A stretch of 64,000 nucleotides of DNA from Celerinatantimonas sp046054195 (GTDB taxonomy: Bacteria; Pseudomonadota; Gammaproteobacteria; Enterobacterales; Celerinatantimonadaceae): positions 88,851 to 152,850 of the forward strand of contig NZ_JBEQCS010000010.1 of the NCBI RefSeq assembly GCF_046054195.1, given 5' to 3'. Of the stretch, positions 10,146 to 17,883 are shown piece after piece. The position numbers and the translations under genes were made by a program. Position 1 is the first letter of the stretch; each line of letters opens with the position of its first letter. Under the pieces are notes generated by a model. It was not told the DNA's origin. It did no database searches and saw only the letters and a list, made by a program, of their open reading frames with translations.

Positions 10146-10984
10146 CGATCTACCTCGACTTTAAGCTGCGTGTTTAGTTATTTGCTTGTCTTTTATTGTG
10201 TGTTGAAATGGTTATTGGAGAGTGTAAATATTCCAACAATCATTTATAGATAGTATTCGAGCGGTGAAGATAAATATTAAATTATCTACGCTAAATATTA
10301 TTATTAATGAATAATGTTTTTAGAAAAGATACTAACTTGTTAAAAGAGATTGTAAATGAATTTTTATAGGGTTATTTAAAAAAACCGAATAAAGTATGAT
10401 TAAATTGATTAGATTGTTTTGAGTGGTTTTAATACTTATTTTTATTTCGTAATAAAAAGTACTAATATTATGGTTTGATTTTGCGTGTTATTTGCTCGAA
10501 AAATTTCAGGTTCAGGATGGAAACATGATGAACATCACATTGCAACTTGATTAGATGGTTATAGGTGTTTTTCGATTGGCTTTGGAAAAAAAAAATCAAT
10601 GCTTGTTGATTGTTTTAACATTTATATATCATTTTATAATGATATATAAATCATTTTTTTGATAATTATTGTTTTTCATTTCAAATAGTAATTGTTATAT
10701 AAACTGACAGTTATATATAATAAGGATGTTAGTACTAGTTGTTTTCATCATTATAGATGTTAAAGTTTAATAAAAGTATGAGGCTATATCTAAAAAGTAT
10801 TGCTTAATAGTATAGTTATTTCTTTTGGGGAAATTTGAATGCTCGTAGTAGCTAATGCCTATGGAATATAGGTCATCACTTCAAAGAAAGAATTAATTCT
10901 TTATCGGGCAGGGAAGATATTTACCAAAATGCCCAAGCATTAGTTATATGAAGGCTTGGGCAAGCAATGTTGTGATTAAAAAAA
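10146..10984. other. AT-rich intergenic region upstream of the cellulose operon
   Basis: No convincing coding frame in 839 bp. It should hold the promoter of the bcs operon (minus strand). Visible structure: a 10-bp inverted repeat at 10624-10647 (ATATATCATT / AATGATATAT) that could be an operator, a 16-bp perfect palindrome at 10887-10902 (AAAGAATTAATTCTTT), and a terminator-like hairpin at 10931-10961. No sequence resembling a class I c-di-GMP riboswitch was recognised. Confidence 0.6.
10931..10961 (-). terminator. Terminator-like hairpin after mgsA
   Basis: Perfect 8-bp arms GCCCAAGC (10931-10938) and GCTTGGGC (10954-10961) with a 15-nt loop lie 24 bp beyond the mgsA stop. On the minus strand the stem is followed by ATTTTGG, a weak U-tract. 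Confidence 0.5.
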
Positions 10985-11440
10985 TTAATTGGTCCTATCG
11001 AATAGATAGCCACTGTAGTCAGGGATTTGTGTGACAAATTCTTCGCCAAAGTACTGACAGGCAATCAGAAAATCTGCAGATGCTTCGTTAATTGCAACAG
11101 GAATGTTCCAAACAGTGGTGATACGCAGCAATGCTTTGACATCTGGATCATGAGGCATTGATTCCAGTGGGTCCCAGAAGAAAATAAGAATATCGATTTT
11201 GCCTTCGGCAATCATCGCCCCTAATTGTTGGTCACCACCCATTGGGCCACTATAGAGACAGTTAACATCTAATCCGGTTTTTCTTAAAAGTGAACCGGTC
11301 GTTCCTGTTCCGTAAAGTTGGTGTTGGGCGAGAGTTTCTTGGTTACGTGCGCACCAGCGCATTAATGCTGGTTTTTGATTATCGTGGGCAACCAGCGCAA
11401 TATTTTTTTTCGACTCGAGAGTCCTCTCGATTGTTTTCAT
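10985..11440 (-). CDS. mgsA: Methylglyoxal synthase
   Basis: Converts dihydroxyacetone phosphate to methylglyoxal and phosphate, a bypass of lower glycolysis when phosphate is limiting. The 151-residue protein matches the family length (E. coli 152). Conserved catalytic features are visible: H19, GPMGGDQQ with D70, WDPLE with D90, and H97/D100 in MPHDPD. It is cytoplasmic. It is not in an obvious operon: the next gene on the same strand lies about 190 bp upstream. Proximity to pykF gives a loose lower-glycolysis grouping. Confidence 0.96.
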   Translation of the reverse strand: MKTIERTLESKKNIALVAHDNQKPALMRWCARNQETLAQHQLYGTGTTGSLLRKTGLDVNCLYSGPMGGDQQLGAMIAEGKIDILIFFWDPLESMPHDPDVKALLRITTVWNIPVAINEASADFLIACQYFGEEFVTQIPDYSGYLFDRTN

Positions 11441-11583
11441 CGGTGTACCTGCTTGATTGTGAATTATTTTAAATTCATCTTACCTGCTTCTTTGTGCTTT
11501 GGGTAATGTCTTAGCGAGAAGATGATAATTTTTGTGATATGTCTAATACTCAATAAGATAGAGTGATTTGTGCTGTGAGGATT

Positions 11584-11610
11584 AAGGGCAATTATGGTCA
11601 GATTGCCCTT
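11584..11610 (-). terminator. Hairpin downstream of the OlsF-like gene
   Basis: Perfect 9-bp arms AAGGGCAAT (11584-11592) and ATTGCCCTT (11602-11610) lie 18 bp past the stop of the acyltransferase gene. No clear U-run follows on the minus strand, so termination efficiency is uncertain. Confidence 0.45.
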
Positions 11611-11628
11611 GAGATAAAGTAGAAAACG

Positions 11629-13356
11629 TTATTGCAGTTGATGGATAGCGATGTAACGTTTGTGTTTGCTTGGTTTAAGCTGCGCTACATCGACTAAAAC
11701 GAGGCCATCGACGCACTGCTTAAAATTAGGGTCAACGTTAAAGTCAATGAATTGAACGCCGCCTGGCTCACACAGCTCGGTGTACTGTTTATATAAAGTT
11801 GGAATGGCGCAGCCCATATTGGCCAACGCTGATTTAAGCAGAGCAAAGTCTTTTTGATAGTCGTTACCTTCAAATCTCAAACTTAAATTCTGTCGGATCT
11901 GTTTTTCTAACAGATAGGGGTTGCGAGAGCGAGCCAAAAAGAAATCTGAAGCAAAGTACTGTTGGTAAAAATAGACTAACAGATCGCGAGCCTGTGGGGG
12001 AAGTTTTGCGCTGATACTGACCGGTCCAAATAGGTAGCGATATTGTGGGCGGCGAGCTAAAAATGCGCCAATTCCTAGCCATAAATAATCCAAACTGCGT
12101 CGTCCCCAGTAGCGAGGTTGCACAAAGCTTCGTCCTAACTCAATGCCTGATTTTAGAAATGCGCAATTTGAATGCTGATATTCAAACAAACTATGGCTGT
12201 AAAGTGCTTTGAGCCCATGCTCTTGGATGGCTTTAAAGCTATCGACCAGCCGATAGGCGCCAACAATTTGTTGATCTTGGGGATGCCATAGAACTAAATG
12301 CATATATTCGGCATCATAATGGTCCGTATCGCTGCGCTGGCCCGTCCCTTCGCCAACGGCTCGGAATGAATATTCGCGTAATCGGCCTAATTCTGCCAGT
12401 AGACTTTCCGGGTGGTCTTTTTCAGAAAGGTAAATCAGTTGTCCATCGGGGGTTTGTCCGAGTTTTTCTAACTGACAGATATCTTGAGCTAGCTTTTGCC
12501 GAGGTTGTGGATGGGCGATGGCCGCTTCAGTCTGAAATAAGCCTTTCTTTCCAGAACCGATACGATAGGTATGTTTGCGCAGCAGTTGGGCTCGAGTAAA
12601 TAAATCAATATTGGGGTGACTATAACTGTGATGTGGGATTGGCTCACCTATCACTAACTCAATGGTTTGACCTTTGTGCCAGAACAGTTCTCGCACAAGT
12701 AAGATGGTCGAAAGCGATTTATTCAGCATTGAGCACAAATAAAACAAAGAGCTGTTACGTGCTTTGACGCATATCGGAAGAATAGGGGCTTTGCTTTTAT
12801 CTGCAATTTTGACAAAGCCGCGTTGCCAGCGGCAATCACGCTGACGTAGATGTTTCAAACGCGATACTTCTCCGGCGGGAAAGACAATCAAAGCGCCTTG
12901 TTGTTCAAGATGTTCTTGTAGTTTCTCTAATTGTTCGCGACGACTGTGACCAGTCATATTATCGACGGGTAAAATGAGCGACTCAAGCGCTGAAAGGGCA
13001 CTGAGCATTTGGTTGGCGATGATTTTAACGTCACTTCTGATCTGTCCGACCAGGTGTAATAGAGCTAATCCATCCAGTGAGCCAATCGGATGGTTCGCCA
13101 CAATAATAACGGCACCTTCAGATGGAATCCGTTCGCGGTGACTGCTTGAAACCTGATAGCTAAAATCTAATTCGTTAAAGACTTGGTCAATAAATGCCAG
13201 TCCGCTGAGCTGAGGGTGTCTTTGTTCAAAACTCTGAAAAGTTTCCTCAAAGAGTACTTTGCTAAGAAAGTATTTAAGTATTGAGTAGCGACGCGGTTTA
13301 TTCTGTATCGCCGGGTAATAATCCTGAATAAGTTTATCGACAGAAAACATAGCCAT
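11629..13356 (-). CDS. olsF: Bifunctional acyltransferase, OlsF-like ornithine lipid synthase
   Basis: The 575-residue protein joins two acyltransferase modules. The N-terminal half (about 1-260) is a PlsC-like lysophospholipid acyltransferase with NHPIGSLDG (about 88-96) and FPAGEVSRLK. The C-terminal half (from about residue 300) is an OlsB/autoinducer-synthase-like GNAT fold with LREYSFRAVGEGTG, DTDHYDAEY and IVGAYRL. This order is that of OlsF, which makes phosphorus-free ornithine lipids by N- and then O-acylation of ornithine. Databases often call such proteins putative hemolysin. No signal peptide is seen; peripheral inner-membrane location is expected. Substrate specificity is inferred from domain architecture. 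Confidence 0.75.
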   Translation of the reverse strand: MAMFSVDKLIQDYYPAIQNKPRRYSILKYFLSKVLFEETFQSFEQRHPQLSGLAFIDQVFNELDFSYQVSSSHRERIPSEGAVIIVANHPIGSLDGLALLHLVGQIRSDVKIIANQMLSALSALESLILPVDNMTGHSRREQLEKLQEHLEQQGALIVFPAGEVSRLKHLRQRDCRWQRGFVKIADKSKAPILPICVKARNSSLFYLCSMLNKSLSTILLVRELFWHKGQTIELVIGEPIPHHSYSHPNIDLFTRAQLLRKHTYRIGSGKKGLFQTEAAIAHPQPRQKLAQDICQLEKLGQTPDGQLIYLSEKDHPESLLAELGRLREYSFRAVGEGTGQRSDTDHYDAEYMHLVLWHPQDQQIVGAYRLVDSFKAIQEHGLKALYSHSLFEYQHSNCAFLKSGIELGRSFVQPRYWGRRSLDYLWLGIGAFLARRPQYRYLFGPVSISAKLPPQARDLLVYFYQQYFASDFFLARSRNPYLLEKQIRQNLSLRFEGNDYQKDFALLKSALANMGCAIPTLYKQYTELCEPGGVQFIDFNVDPNFKQCVDGLVLVDVAQLKPSKHKRYIAIHQLQ

Positions 13357-13723
13357 CCTCCTGATGTTCCAGCATCAGGCTACGAAGCTTTGATTACATT
13401 CTGGTCACAAAATTATGGAAATTTTGTGACAATATATTCATTTTGACTATTACGAATCTTCAGTGATATTCCATTTAGGGCTAACTAATGATGAATATAA
13501 AACCTTAAAAATCCTTGGCGAGTATTCTGCTATTTCTCATTTTTAAGTATAAATTTATTGATAATACAGAGTGTTAGAGAATAATTTTGTGAAAGCTTTA
13601 TAAGAAGGAGTTTTACTTGGATGACTCGATGGGTAACGCAAGAGCTGGCAGAGAAGAGCTTTAATCAATAAAAAGCCAGTCTTAAGACTGGCTTTATCAT
13701 CACACCAATGAGTGTAGCTTCAA
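13357..13723. other. Intergenic region between pykF and the OlsF-like gene
   Basis: Should hold the promoter of the acyltransferase gene (minus strand) at its left end and the pykF terminator at its right end. A 16-codon plus-strand frame (ATG at 13621, AAGGAG at 13605-13610) ends in front of the terminator hairpin; I regard it as doubtful. Nothing else was recognised. Confidence 0.4.
13672..13695 (-). terminator. pykF terminator
   Basis: Perfect 10-bp stem AAAGCCAGTC (13672-13681) / GACTGGCTTT (13686-13695) with a TTAA loop, 29 bp past the pykF stop. On the minus strand the stem ends in a TTTTATTG tail. It may work in both directions. Confidence 0.85.
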
Positions 13724-15136
13724 TTACAGAACGTGAACTGAAGAAGTATTGGTTGTGCCTGATGGAACCAATGCACCAGATACCATCACAACGATGTCAC
13801 CTTTTTGTGCCATTTCGGTTTTAAGTGCTAACTCTTTACCGATTTTGTAGAAGTCATCAGTGCTGTCAATTGCATCAACTAAATAAGGATAAACGCCTTT
13901 AGACAGACTCAACTGTTTGGCAACTTTTTCGTTAGTTGTTACAGCCAGGATGTTTGCCTGTGGGAAGTATTTACGGATAGATTTAGCTGATTTACCACCG
14001 CGAGTAGCCACAACGATCAGAGGTGCACTCAGTTTTTCTGAAGTTTCTACTGCACTTTTACATACAGCTTCAGTGATGCGCAGATGGTTGCTGTCGTGAG
14101 CAGGGTCAAGACGTGAAGTCATTACTGCATCAGTACGCTGACAGATAGTAGACATGATGCGAACGGCTTCAGCTGGATATTTACCTTTAGCTGATTCACC
14201 AGAAAGCATAACTGCATCAGTACCATCTAAGATAGCGTTTGCAACGTCGCCTGCTTCAGCACGAGTTGGGCGAGGGTTTTTGATCATTGAATCAAGCATC
14301 TGAGTTGCAGTAATAACAACTTTGCGAGCTTGGTTACATTTTTCAATCATCATTTTCTGTGCGAAGATAACTTCTTCGACAGGGATTTCAACACCAAGGT
14401 CACCACGAGCAACCATGATACCGTCAGAAGCGGCTAGAATTTCATCGAAGTTGTCCAGACCTTCTTGGTTTTCAATTTTCGAGATAATCTGGATGTTTTC
14501 GCCGCCGTTTTGTTTTAGCCATTCACGAATTGCTAAAACGTCATCTTTTTTACGGATGAAAGAAGCTGCGATGTAATCAACGCCTTGTTCGCAACCAAAT
14601 ACCAGGTCACGTTTATCTTTTTCAGCCAATGCTGGCAGACTAACGCTAACGTTTGGCAGGTTAACGCCTTTGTTTTCGCCCAAGTCGCCGTTGTTGAGTA
14701 CTTTACAGATAACTTCTTCGTCAGTTACTGATGTAACTTCCATTTCCAACAGACCATCATCAACCAGCACGATGTTGCCTGGGCGTAAGTCTTGAGCCAG
14801 ACCATTATAAGTAACCGCAACACGTTCGTTGTTGCCAATCACACTCTGGTCAGTTGTGAAAGTAAAGGTTTGGCCTGTTGTTAAAGAAACATCCTGACCG
14901 CCTTCAAGTTTCATTGTACGGATTTCAGGACCTTTCGTATCTAATAAGATGGCAAGTGTTTTACCTGTTTCTGCCATGATTTCACGAAGGCTTTTGATAC
15001 GGCCACCGTGTTCTTCGAAATCCCCATGGGAGAAGTTCAAACGCATGACGTTCATGCCAGCGTCAACTAATTCACGGAGTTTTTCTTTTGGTTCGGATTT
15101 AGGTCCGATAGTACAAACGATCTTAGTTTTTTTCAT
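13724..15136 (-). CDS. pykF: Pyruvate kinase I (fructose-1,6-bisphosphate-activated type)
   Basis: Converts phosphoenolpyruvate and ADP to pyruvate and ATP, the last step of glycolysis. The 470-residue protein has the same length as E. coli PykF and follows it closely from MKKTKIVCTIGPKSE to SGTTNTSSVHVL. Visible motifs include MRLNFSHGD, the metal and active-site segment IISKIENQEGLDNFDEIL, MVARGDLGVEIP, and the C-terminal effector-binding region with GTTNTSSV. It is cytoplasmic and tetrameric in the family. It is a single-gene unit with its own hairpin terminator downstream. Confidence 0.98.
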   Translation of the reverse strand: MKKTKIVCTIGPKSEPKEKLRELVDAGMNVMRLNFSHGDFEEHGGRIKSLREIMAETGKTLAILLDTKGPEIRTMKLEGGQDVSLTTGQTFTFTTDQSVIGNNERVAVTYNGLAQDLRPGNIVLVDDGLLEMEVTSVTDEEVICKVLNNGDLGENKGVNLPNVSVSLPALAEKDKRDLVFGCEQGVDYIAASFIRKKDDVLAIREWLKQNGGENIQIISKIENQEGLDNFDEILAASDGIMVARGDLGVEIPVEEVIFAQKMMIEKCNQARKVVITATQMLDSMIKNPRPTRAEAGDVANAILDGTDAVMLSGESAKGKYPAEAVRIMSTICQRTDAVMTSRLDPAHDSNHLRITEAVCKSAVETSEKLSAPLIVVATRGGKSAKSIRKYFPQANILAVTTNEKVAKQLSLSKGVYPYLVDAIDSTDDFYKIGKELALKTEMAQKGDIVVMVSGALVPSGTTNTSSVHVL

Positions 15137-15285
15137 GGAAAAATATCTCCAGATGAGAAGTTCAGTCTTAAACCTCGGGGTATTATACAGAATTGATTCG
15201 ACAATTATGTAGAAAAATTACAACAAACCTAATTTTGATCAATAATTATTGACCTATCAATTTAATTTTGTTCCGGGTAAAAAAA

Positions 15286-15303
15286 CCCGCTGTTAACAGC
15301 GGG
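15286..15303 (-). terminator. arcA terminator
   Basis: Fully symmetric CCCGCTGTTAACAGCGGG lies just past the arcA stop. On the minus strand it is followed by a run of seven T residues, a textbook intrinsic terminator. Confidence 0.92.
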
Positions 15304-15310
15304 ATGTTTT

Positions 15311-16027
15311 TTATTCTTGTTCTATCTCACCACAAAAGCGATAACCTTCGCCGTGGATAGTCGCAATGATTTCCGGGGTTTCCGGTACCGATTCGAAATG
15401 TTTACGAATACGGCGAATCGTTACATCTACCGTGCGATCATGGGGCTTAAGCTCACGCCCGGTCATTTTTTTGAGAAGCTCAGCTCGGGTTTGAATTTGT
15501 CCTGGATTTTCAACAAAATGGAGCATTGCTCTAAATTCACTGCGCGGCAGTTTATAACTATCACCATTAGGGCTTACTAATGAGCGACTGTTAATATCTA
15601 GTATCCATCCGTTAAAGTGATACGTTTCAACTGGATGACCTTCATCATGAGGACCTTGCACATTGAGCGTACGGTTGAGCAGGTTGCGAGCACGAATCGT
15701 TAGCTCACGAGGGTTAAACGGTTTGGTAATATAGTCATCTGCGCCGATTTCTAGCCCCAGAATTTTGTCGACTTCATTATCACGCCCAGTTAAAAACATT
15801 AATGCAATCTGTTCTTTATCGCGAAGCTCGCGAGCCAATAGCAATCCGTTTTTGCCTGGTAGATTAATATCCATGATAATCAGATGAATCGTGTTGTTCG
15901 CGAGCAGGTCATTCATCTCAGAGCCGTCATTGGCCTCTAGAACATGATACCCTTCTGCTTCAAAAATACTCTTAAGAGTATTTCTGGTGACCAGTTCATC
16001 CTCGACAATCAAAATATTTGGTGTCAT
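15311..16027 (-). CDS. arcA: Aerobic respiration control response regulator ArcA
   Basis: OmpR/PhoB-family response regulator that, phosphorylated by ArcB under low oxygen, represses respiratory genes and activates fermentative ones. The receiver domain holds the phospho-acceptor D53 in IIMDINLPGKNG and the TKPFNP lysine; the C-terminal winged helix includes ELKPHDRTVDVTIRRIRKHF. I set the start at the ATG at 16027, giving MTPNILIVEDE and a length like E. coli (238 residues). A longer frame begins at a TTG at 16039, but its first codons overlap the Shine-Dalgarno AGGAAG that serves the ATG. It is transcribed alone, with a strong terminator. Confidence 0.97.
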   Translation of the reverse strand: MTPNILIVEDELVTRNTLKSIFEAEGYHVLEANDGSEMNDLLANNTIHLIIMDINLPGKNGLLLARELRDKEQIALMFLTGRDNEVDKILGLEIGADDYITKPFNPRELTIRARNLLNRTLNVQGPHDEGHPVETYHFNGWILDINSRSLVSPNGDSYKLPRSEFRAMLHFVENPGQIQTRAELLKKMTGRELKPHDRTVDVTIRRIRKHFESVPETPEIIATIHGEGYRFCGEIEQE

Positions 16028-16201
16028 GGTCTTCCTCAATAATGAAAATAAAAAACTTTTACGTCTCGGCTGGAGTAGAAGCTAGACCAGCCTTTCATCT
16101 TGGCTGTTACGACTATTGTTGATTTTGTGTTAAATATGTCTGTGACTCAACCCATCCTTTAGGGAGTCAGCCAAAGAAATCTTCTATTGATAAACAGCTA
16201 A

Positions 16202-16241
16202 GTTAAGTACGTTTGTAATGATGCTATTCTAAGTACTTAAC
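16202..16241. promoter_or_regulatory. Inverted repeat upstream of arcA
   Basis: Perfect 9-bp arms GTTAAGTAC (16202-16210) and GTACTTAAC (16233-16241) lie in the shared upstream region of arcA and the divergent DUF3293 gene. The function is unknown; a dimer-binding operator or a transcript hairpin are both possible. Confidence 0.4.
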
Positions 16242-16315
16242 ACAGACATAACAACTTCAGGTGTGCCTAGGTTGCAATTTTTTAACGTGTTCTTGATACA
16301 AGTCAATCTCATATT

Positions 16316-16789
16316 ATGAAAGAAAGTTACACAAAAGGGCGTTATGTTTTCAATCGGCAATTTTCAGCGTTATGGGCGAGCTACCAGCAGGTCGATTTTG
16401 TCAGTTTATCTTTAGTGCCGAGGTTTTCAGGATGCATTATTACTGGCGCAAATCCAATGGGGAAAATTTATTCAAAAAATGAGAACCGCCGTTTCAATTT
16501 ATCTTTGAGCAGTGCGCTGTTTCGACAGCATTGTCACTTTATTACGCTTTGGGGCGCAGCAAAAGATAATCGTCATGCTGAGCTGAGTTTTTATTGTCAG
16601 TTATCACCACATCAAGGGATTAGTTTGGCGCGGCGTTTTAAGCAATTGGCTATTTATACTGTCAATGATAGAGCGAGGGTGGAGCTGTTAAGTTGTGTCG
16701 ATTCCGCTTTTGTCAGTGATCTGGGTTCGATTGATAGCTATTGGCAGTGCTCGGCTCGGCGTTATTTAAAGCTCCGTCAACAATTTTAA
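16316..16789 (+). CDS. DUF3293 family protein
   Basis: A 157-residue cytoplasmic protein. The N-terminal pattern FSALWASYQQVDF, the following segment FSGCIITGANPMG, and ENRRFNLSLSSAL match the DUF3293 layout (short aromatic YxxTxF-like start, ITAxNP, N-rich helix). No function is established for the family. It is transcribed divergently from arcA. The region between them carries a 9-bp inverted repeat, so shared control is possible. No signal peptide or membrane helix is seen. Start choice is uncertain, since no strong Shine-Dalgarno precedes it. Confidence 0.65.
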   Translation: MKESYTKGRYVFNRQFSALWASYQQVDFVSLSLVPRFSGCIITGANPMGKIYSKNENRRFNLSLSSALFRQHCHFITLWGAAKDNRHAELSFYCQLSPHQGISLARRFKQLAIYTVNDRARVELLSCVDSAFVSDLGSIDSYWQCSARRYLKLRQQF

Positions 16790-16837
16790 AATGCAGCTAA
16801 ATGCTTTTCATCGCAAATGTATATATGACCAAGCTCA

Positions 16838-17362
16838 TTAAAAATTATAGTTAAGATCAAACACTAGACTGTTTTCACTTAAAGGGTCGTTATCGGGATA
16901 CACTTTATAGCGTGCTTTTAGCGCTAATTGAGTATTGAGCTGATAGGCACCTTCAAAATCCATCGACATCATTGCATGGTGTTGGTCATCATCAGCTGCT
17001 TGCTGATTAAACATTCCAGAGAGTTCAACCTCTGATGAGAGCTGATAGCGTAATCCAGTACTCAAATTCATGCCATGTCTTGAAGCAATGTCACTAAGTT
17101 GTCCGTCCTCTAACGGTTTAAAGCCTGTTTCAATAAACCAATTAAGCTGACTCGGCAGAGCATATTGATAGCCACCGACGAATTTTCTCTGTGCATTATG
17201 ATTTGCAACATCGAAACTAACCGCCTCATTACTGGTGTAAACATACCAATGAGATGCAGGAGCACTGGAAGCAATCGGTTGGCTGATTTGGGCAAAAGCA
17301 GGAGTACACACCGCGGCATACAGCAGTGCAATCGCGTGCAAATCCATTCGCAATCCATTCAT
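16838..17362 (-). CDS. Small outer-membrane beta-barrel-like protein, unrecognised family
   Basis: A 174-residue protein with a hydrophobic N-terminal signal (IALLYAAVCTPAFA) and probable cleavage after AFA. The mature part consists of alternating hydrophobic and polar strands (GGYQYALPSQLNWFIETGF, LSTGLRYQLSSEVELSGMF, LALKARYKVYP) and ends in an aromatic residue (NYNF), the usual C-terminal signature of outer-membrane barrels. About eight strands could form, as in OmpA-like or OmpW-like small barrels. I do not recognise the family. Ala/Gln-rich and without Cys in the mature region, it is convergent with the DUF3293 gene. Confidence 0.65.
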   Translation of the reverse strand: MNGLRMDLHAIALLYAAVCTPAFAQISQPIASSAPASHWYVYTSNEAVSFDVANHNAQRKFVGGYQYALPSQLNWFIETGFKPLEDGQLSDIASRHGMNLSTGLRYQLSSEVELSGMFNQQAADDDQHHAMMSMDFEGAYQLNTQLALKARYKVYPDNDPLSENSLVFDLNYNF

Positions 17363-17727
17363 AAGCCAAGCCCAGTTTTTAAAGACAGTGGATAAATTAT
17401 GAACTAATTCTTCCCTTTAATAGCATTTTTTTGTGTGCTGAATCAATAACTGATTCTCAGATAAAGAGAAAAAGTTTTTGCAAGAAAAACAGCAGAGATA
17501 GACCGTATGAGTGTGAGCATTTTGCTAGTTAATTATGCTGAACCTAAATGGTATAGATGATAAAAGACTTGTAGTAGAAATTTTTTGGTTATTTATAAGG
17601 TTATTGTCTAAGTTCTATTATTTTTAAGCATTCATTTTAATGATGTAAGAATTCTTGAAATAATATTTTTTCTTGACAAACGATGTTAACTAATGAATGG
17701 TAGTGCAATAGATTCCAGAGGTTACAC
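17363..17727. promoter_or_regulatory. thr operon promoter region
   Basis: AT-rich DNA with no coding frame. A consensus -35 box TTGACA lies at 17673-17678; the matching -10 is not clear (candidates around 17691-17702). The thrL start follows at 17728. The left part should also hold the promoter of the divergent outer-membrane-like gene. Confidence 0.55.
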
Positions 17728-17802
17728 ATGTTACAGACTACCAGCCTGACAACCACCACCATTATTATTCGCACCATTACCATTGGGCGCGAGGCGGGCT
17801 GA
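17728..17802 (+). CDS. thrL: thr operon leader peptide
   Basis: A 24-codon leader rich in the regulatory amino acids: a run of four Thr followed by three Ile, then Arg-Thr-Ile-Thr-Ile, giving eight Thr and five Ile in total. Ribosome stalling on Thr/Ile codons when charged tRNA is scarce would let an antiterminator form and prevent the terminator at 17826-17853. It ends in REAG and lies 81 bp before thrA. It is clearly homologous in design to the enteric thrL. Confidence 0.93.
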   Translation: MLQTTSLTTTTIIIRTITIGREAG

Positions 17803-17825
17803 TCGTAACTTCTAAAATGATTCAG

Positions 17826-17853
17826 GGCCCGTCAAACGACGGGCCTTTTTTTT
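17826..17853 (+). terminator. thr attenuator terminator
   Basis: GGCCCGTC (17826-17833) and GACGGGCC (17838-17845) form a perfect 8-bp GC-rich stem with an AAAC loop, followed by eight T residues. It lies between thrL and thrA and is the attenuation terminator. Confidence 0.95.
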
Positions 17854-17883
17854 AGGGCTAAAAAAGTATAGGAGCTGTTGGGA

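Noticed and set aside
10146..10984. A c-di-GMP riboswitch upstream of the cellulose operon
   Set aside because: I looked for the class I core and GNRA-receptor pattern and found only AT-rich sequence and simple inverted repeats.
16028..16039. TTG start for arcA giving four extra residues
   Set aside because: These codons overlap the Shine-Dalgarno AGGAAG of the downstream ATG, and ArcA homologues begin close to MTPNILIVEDE.
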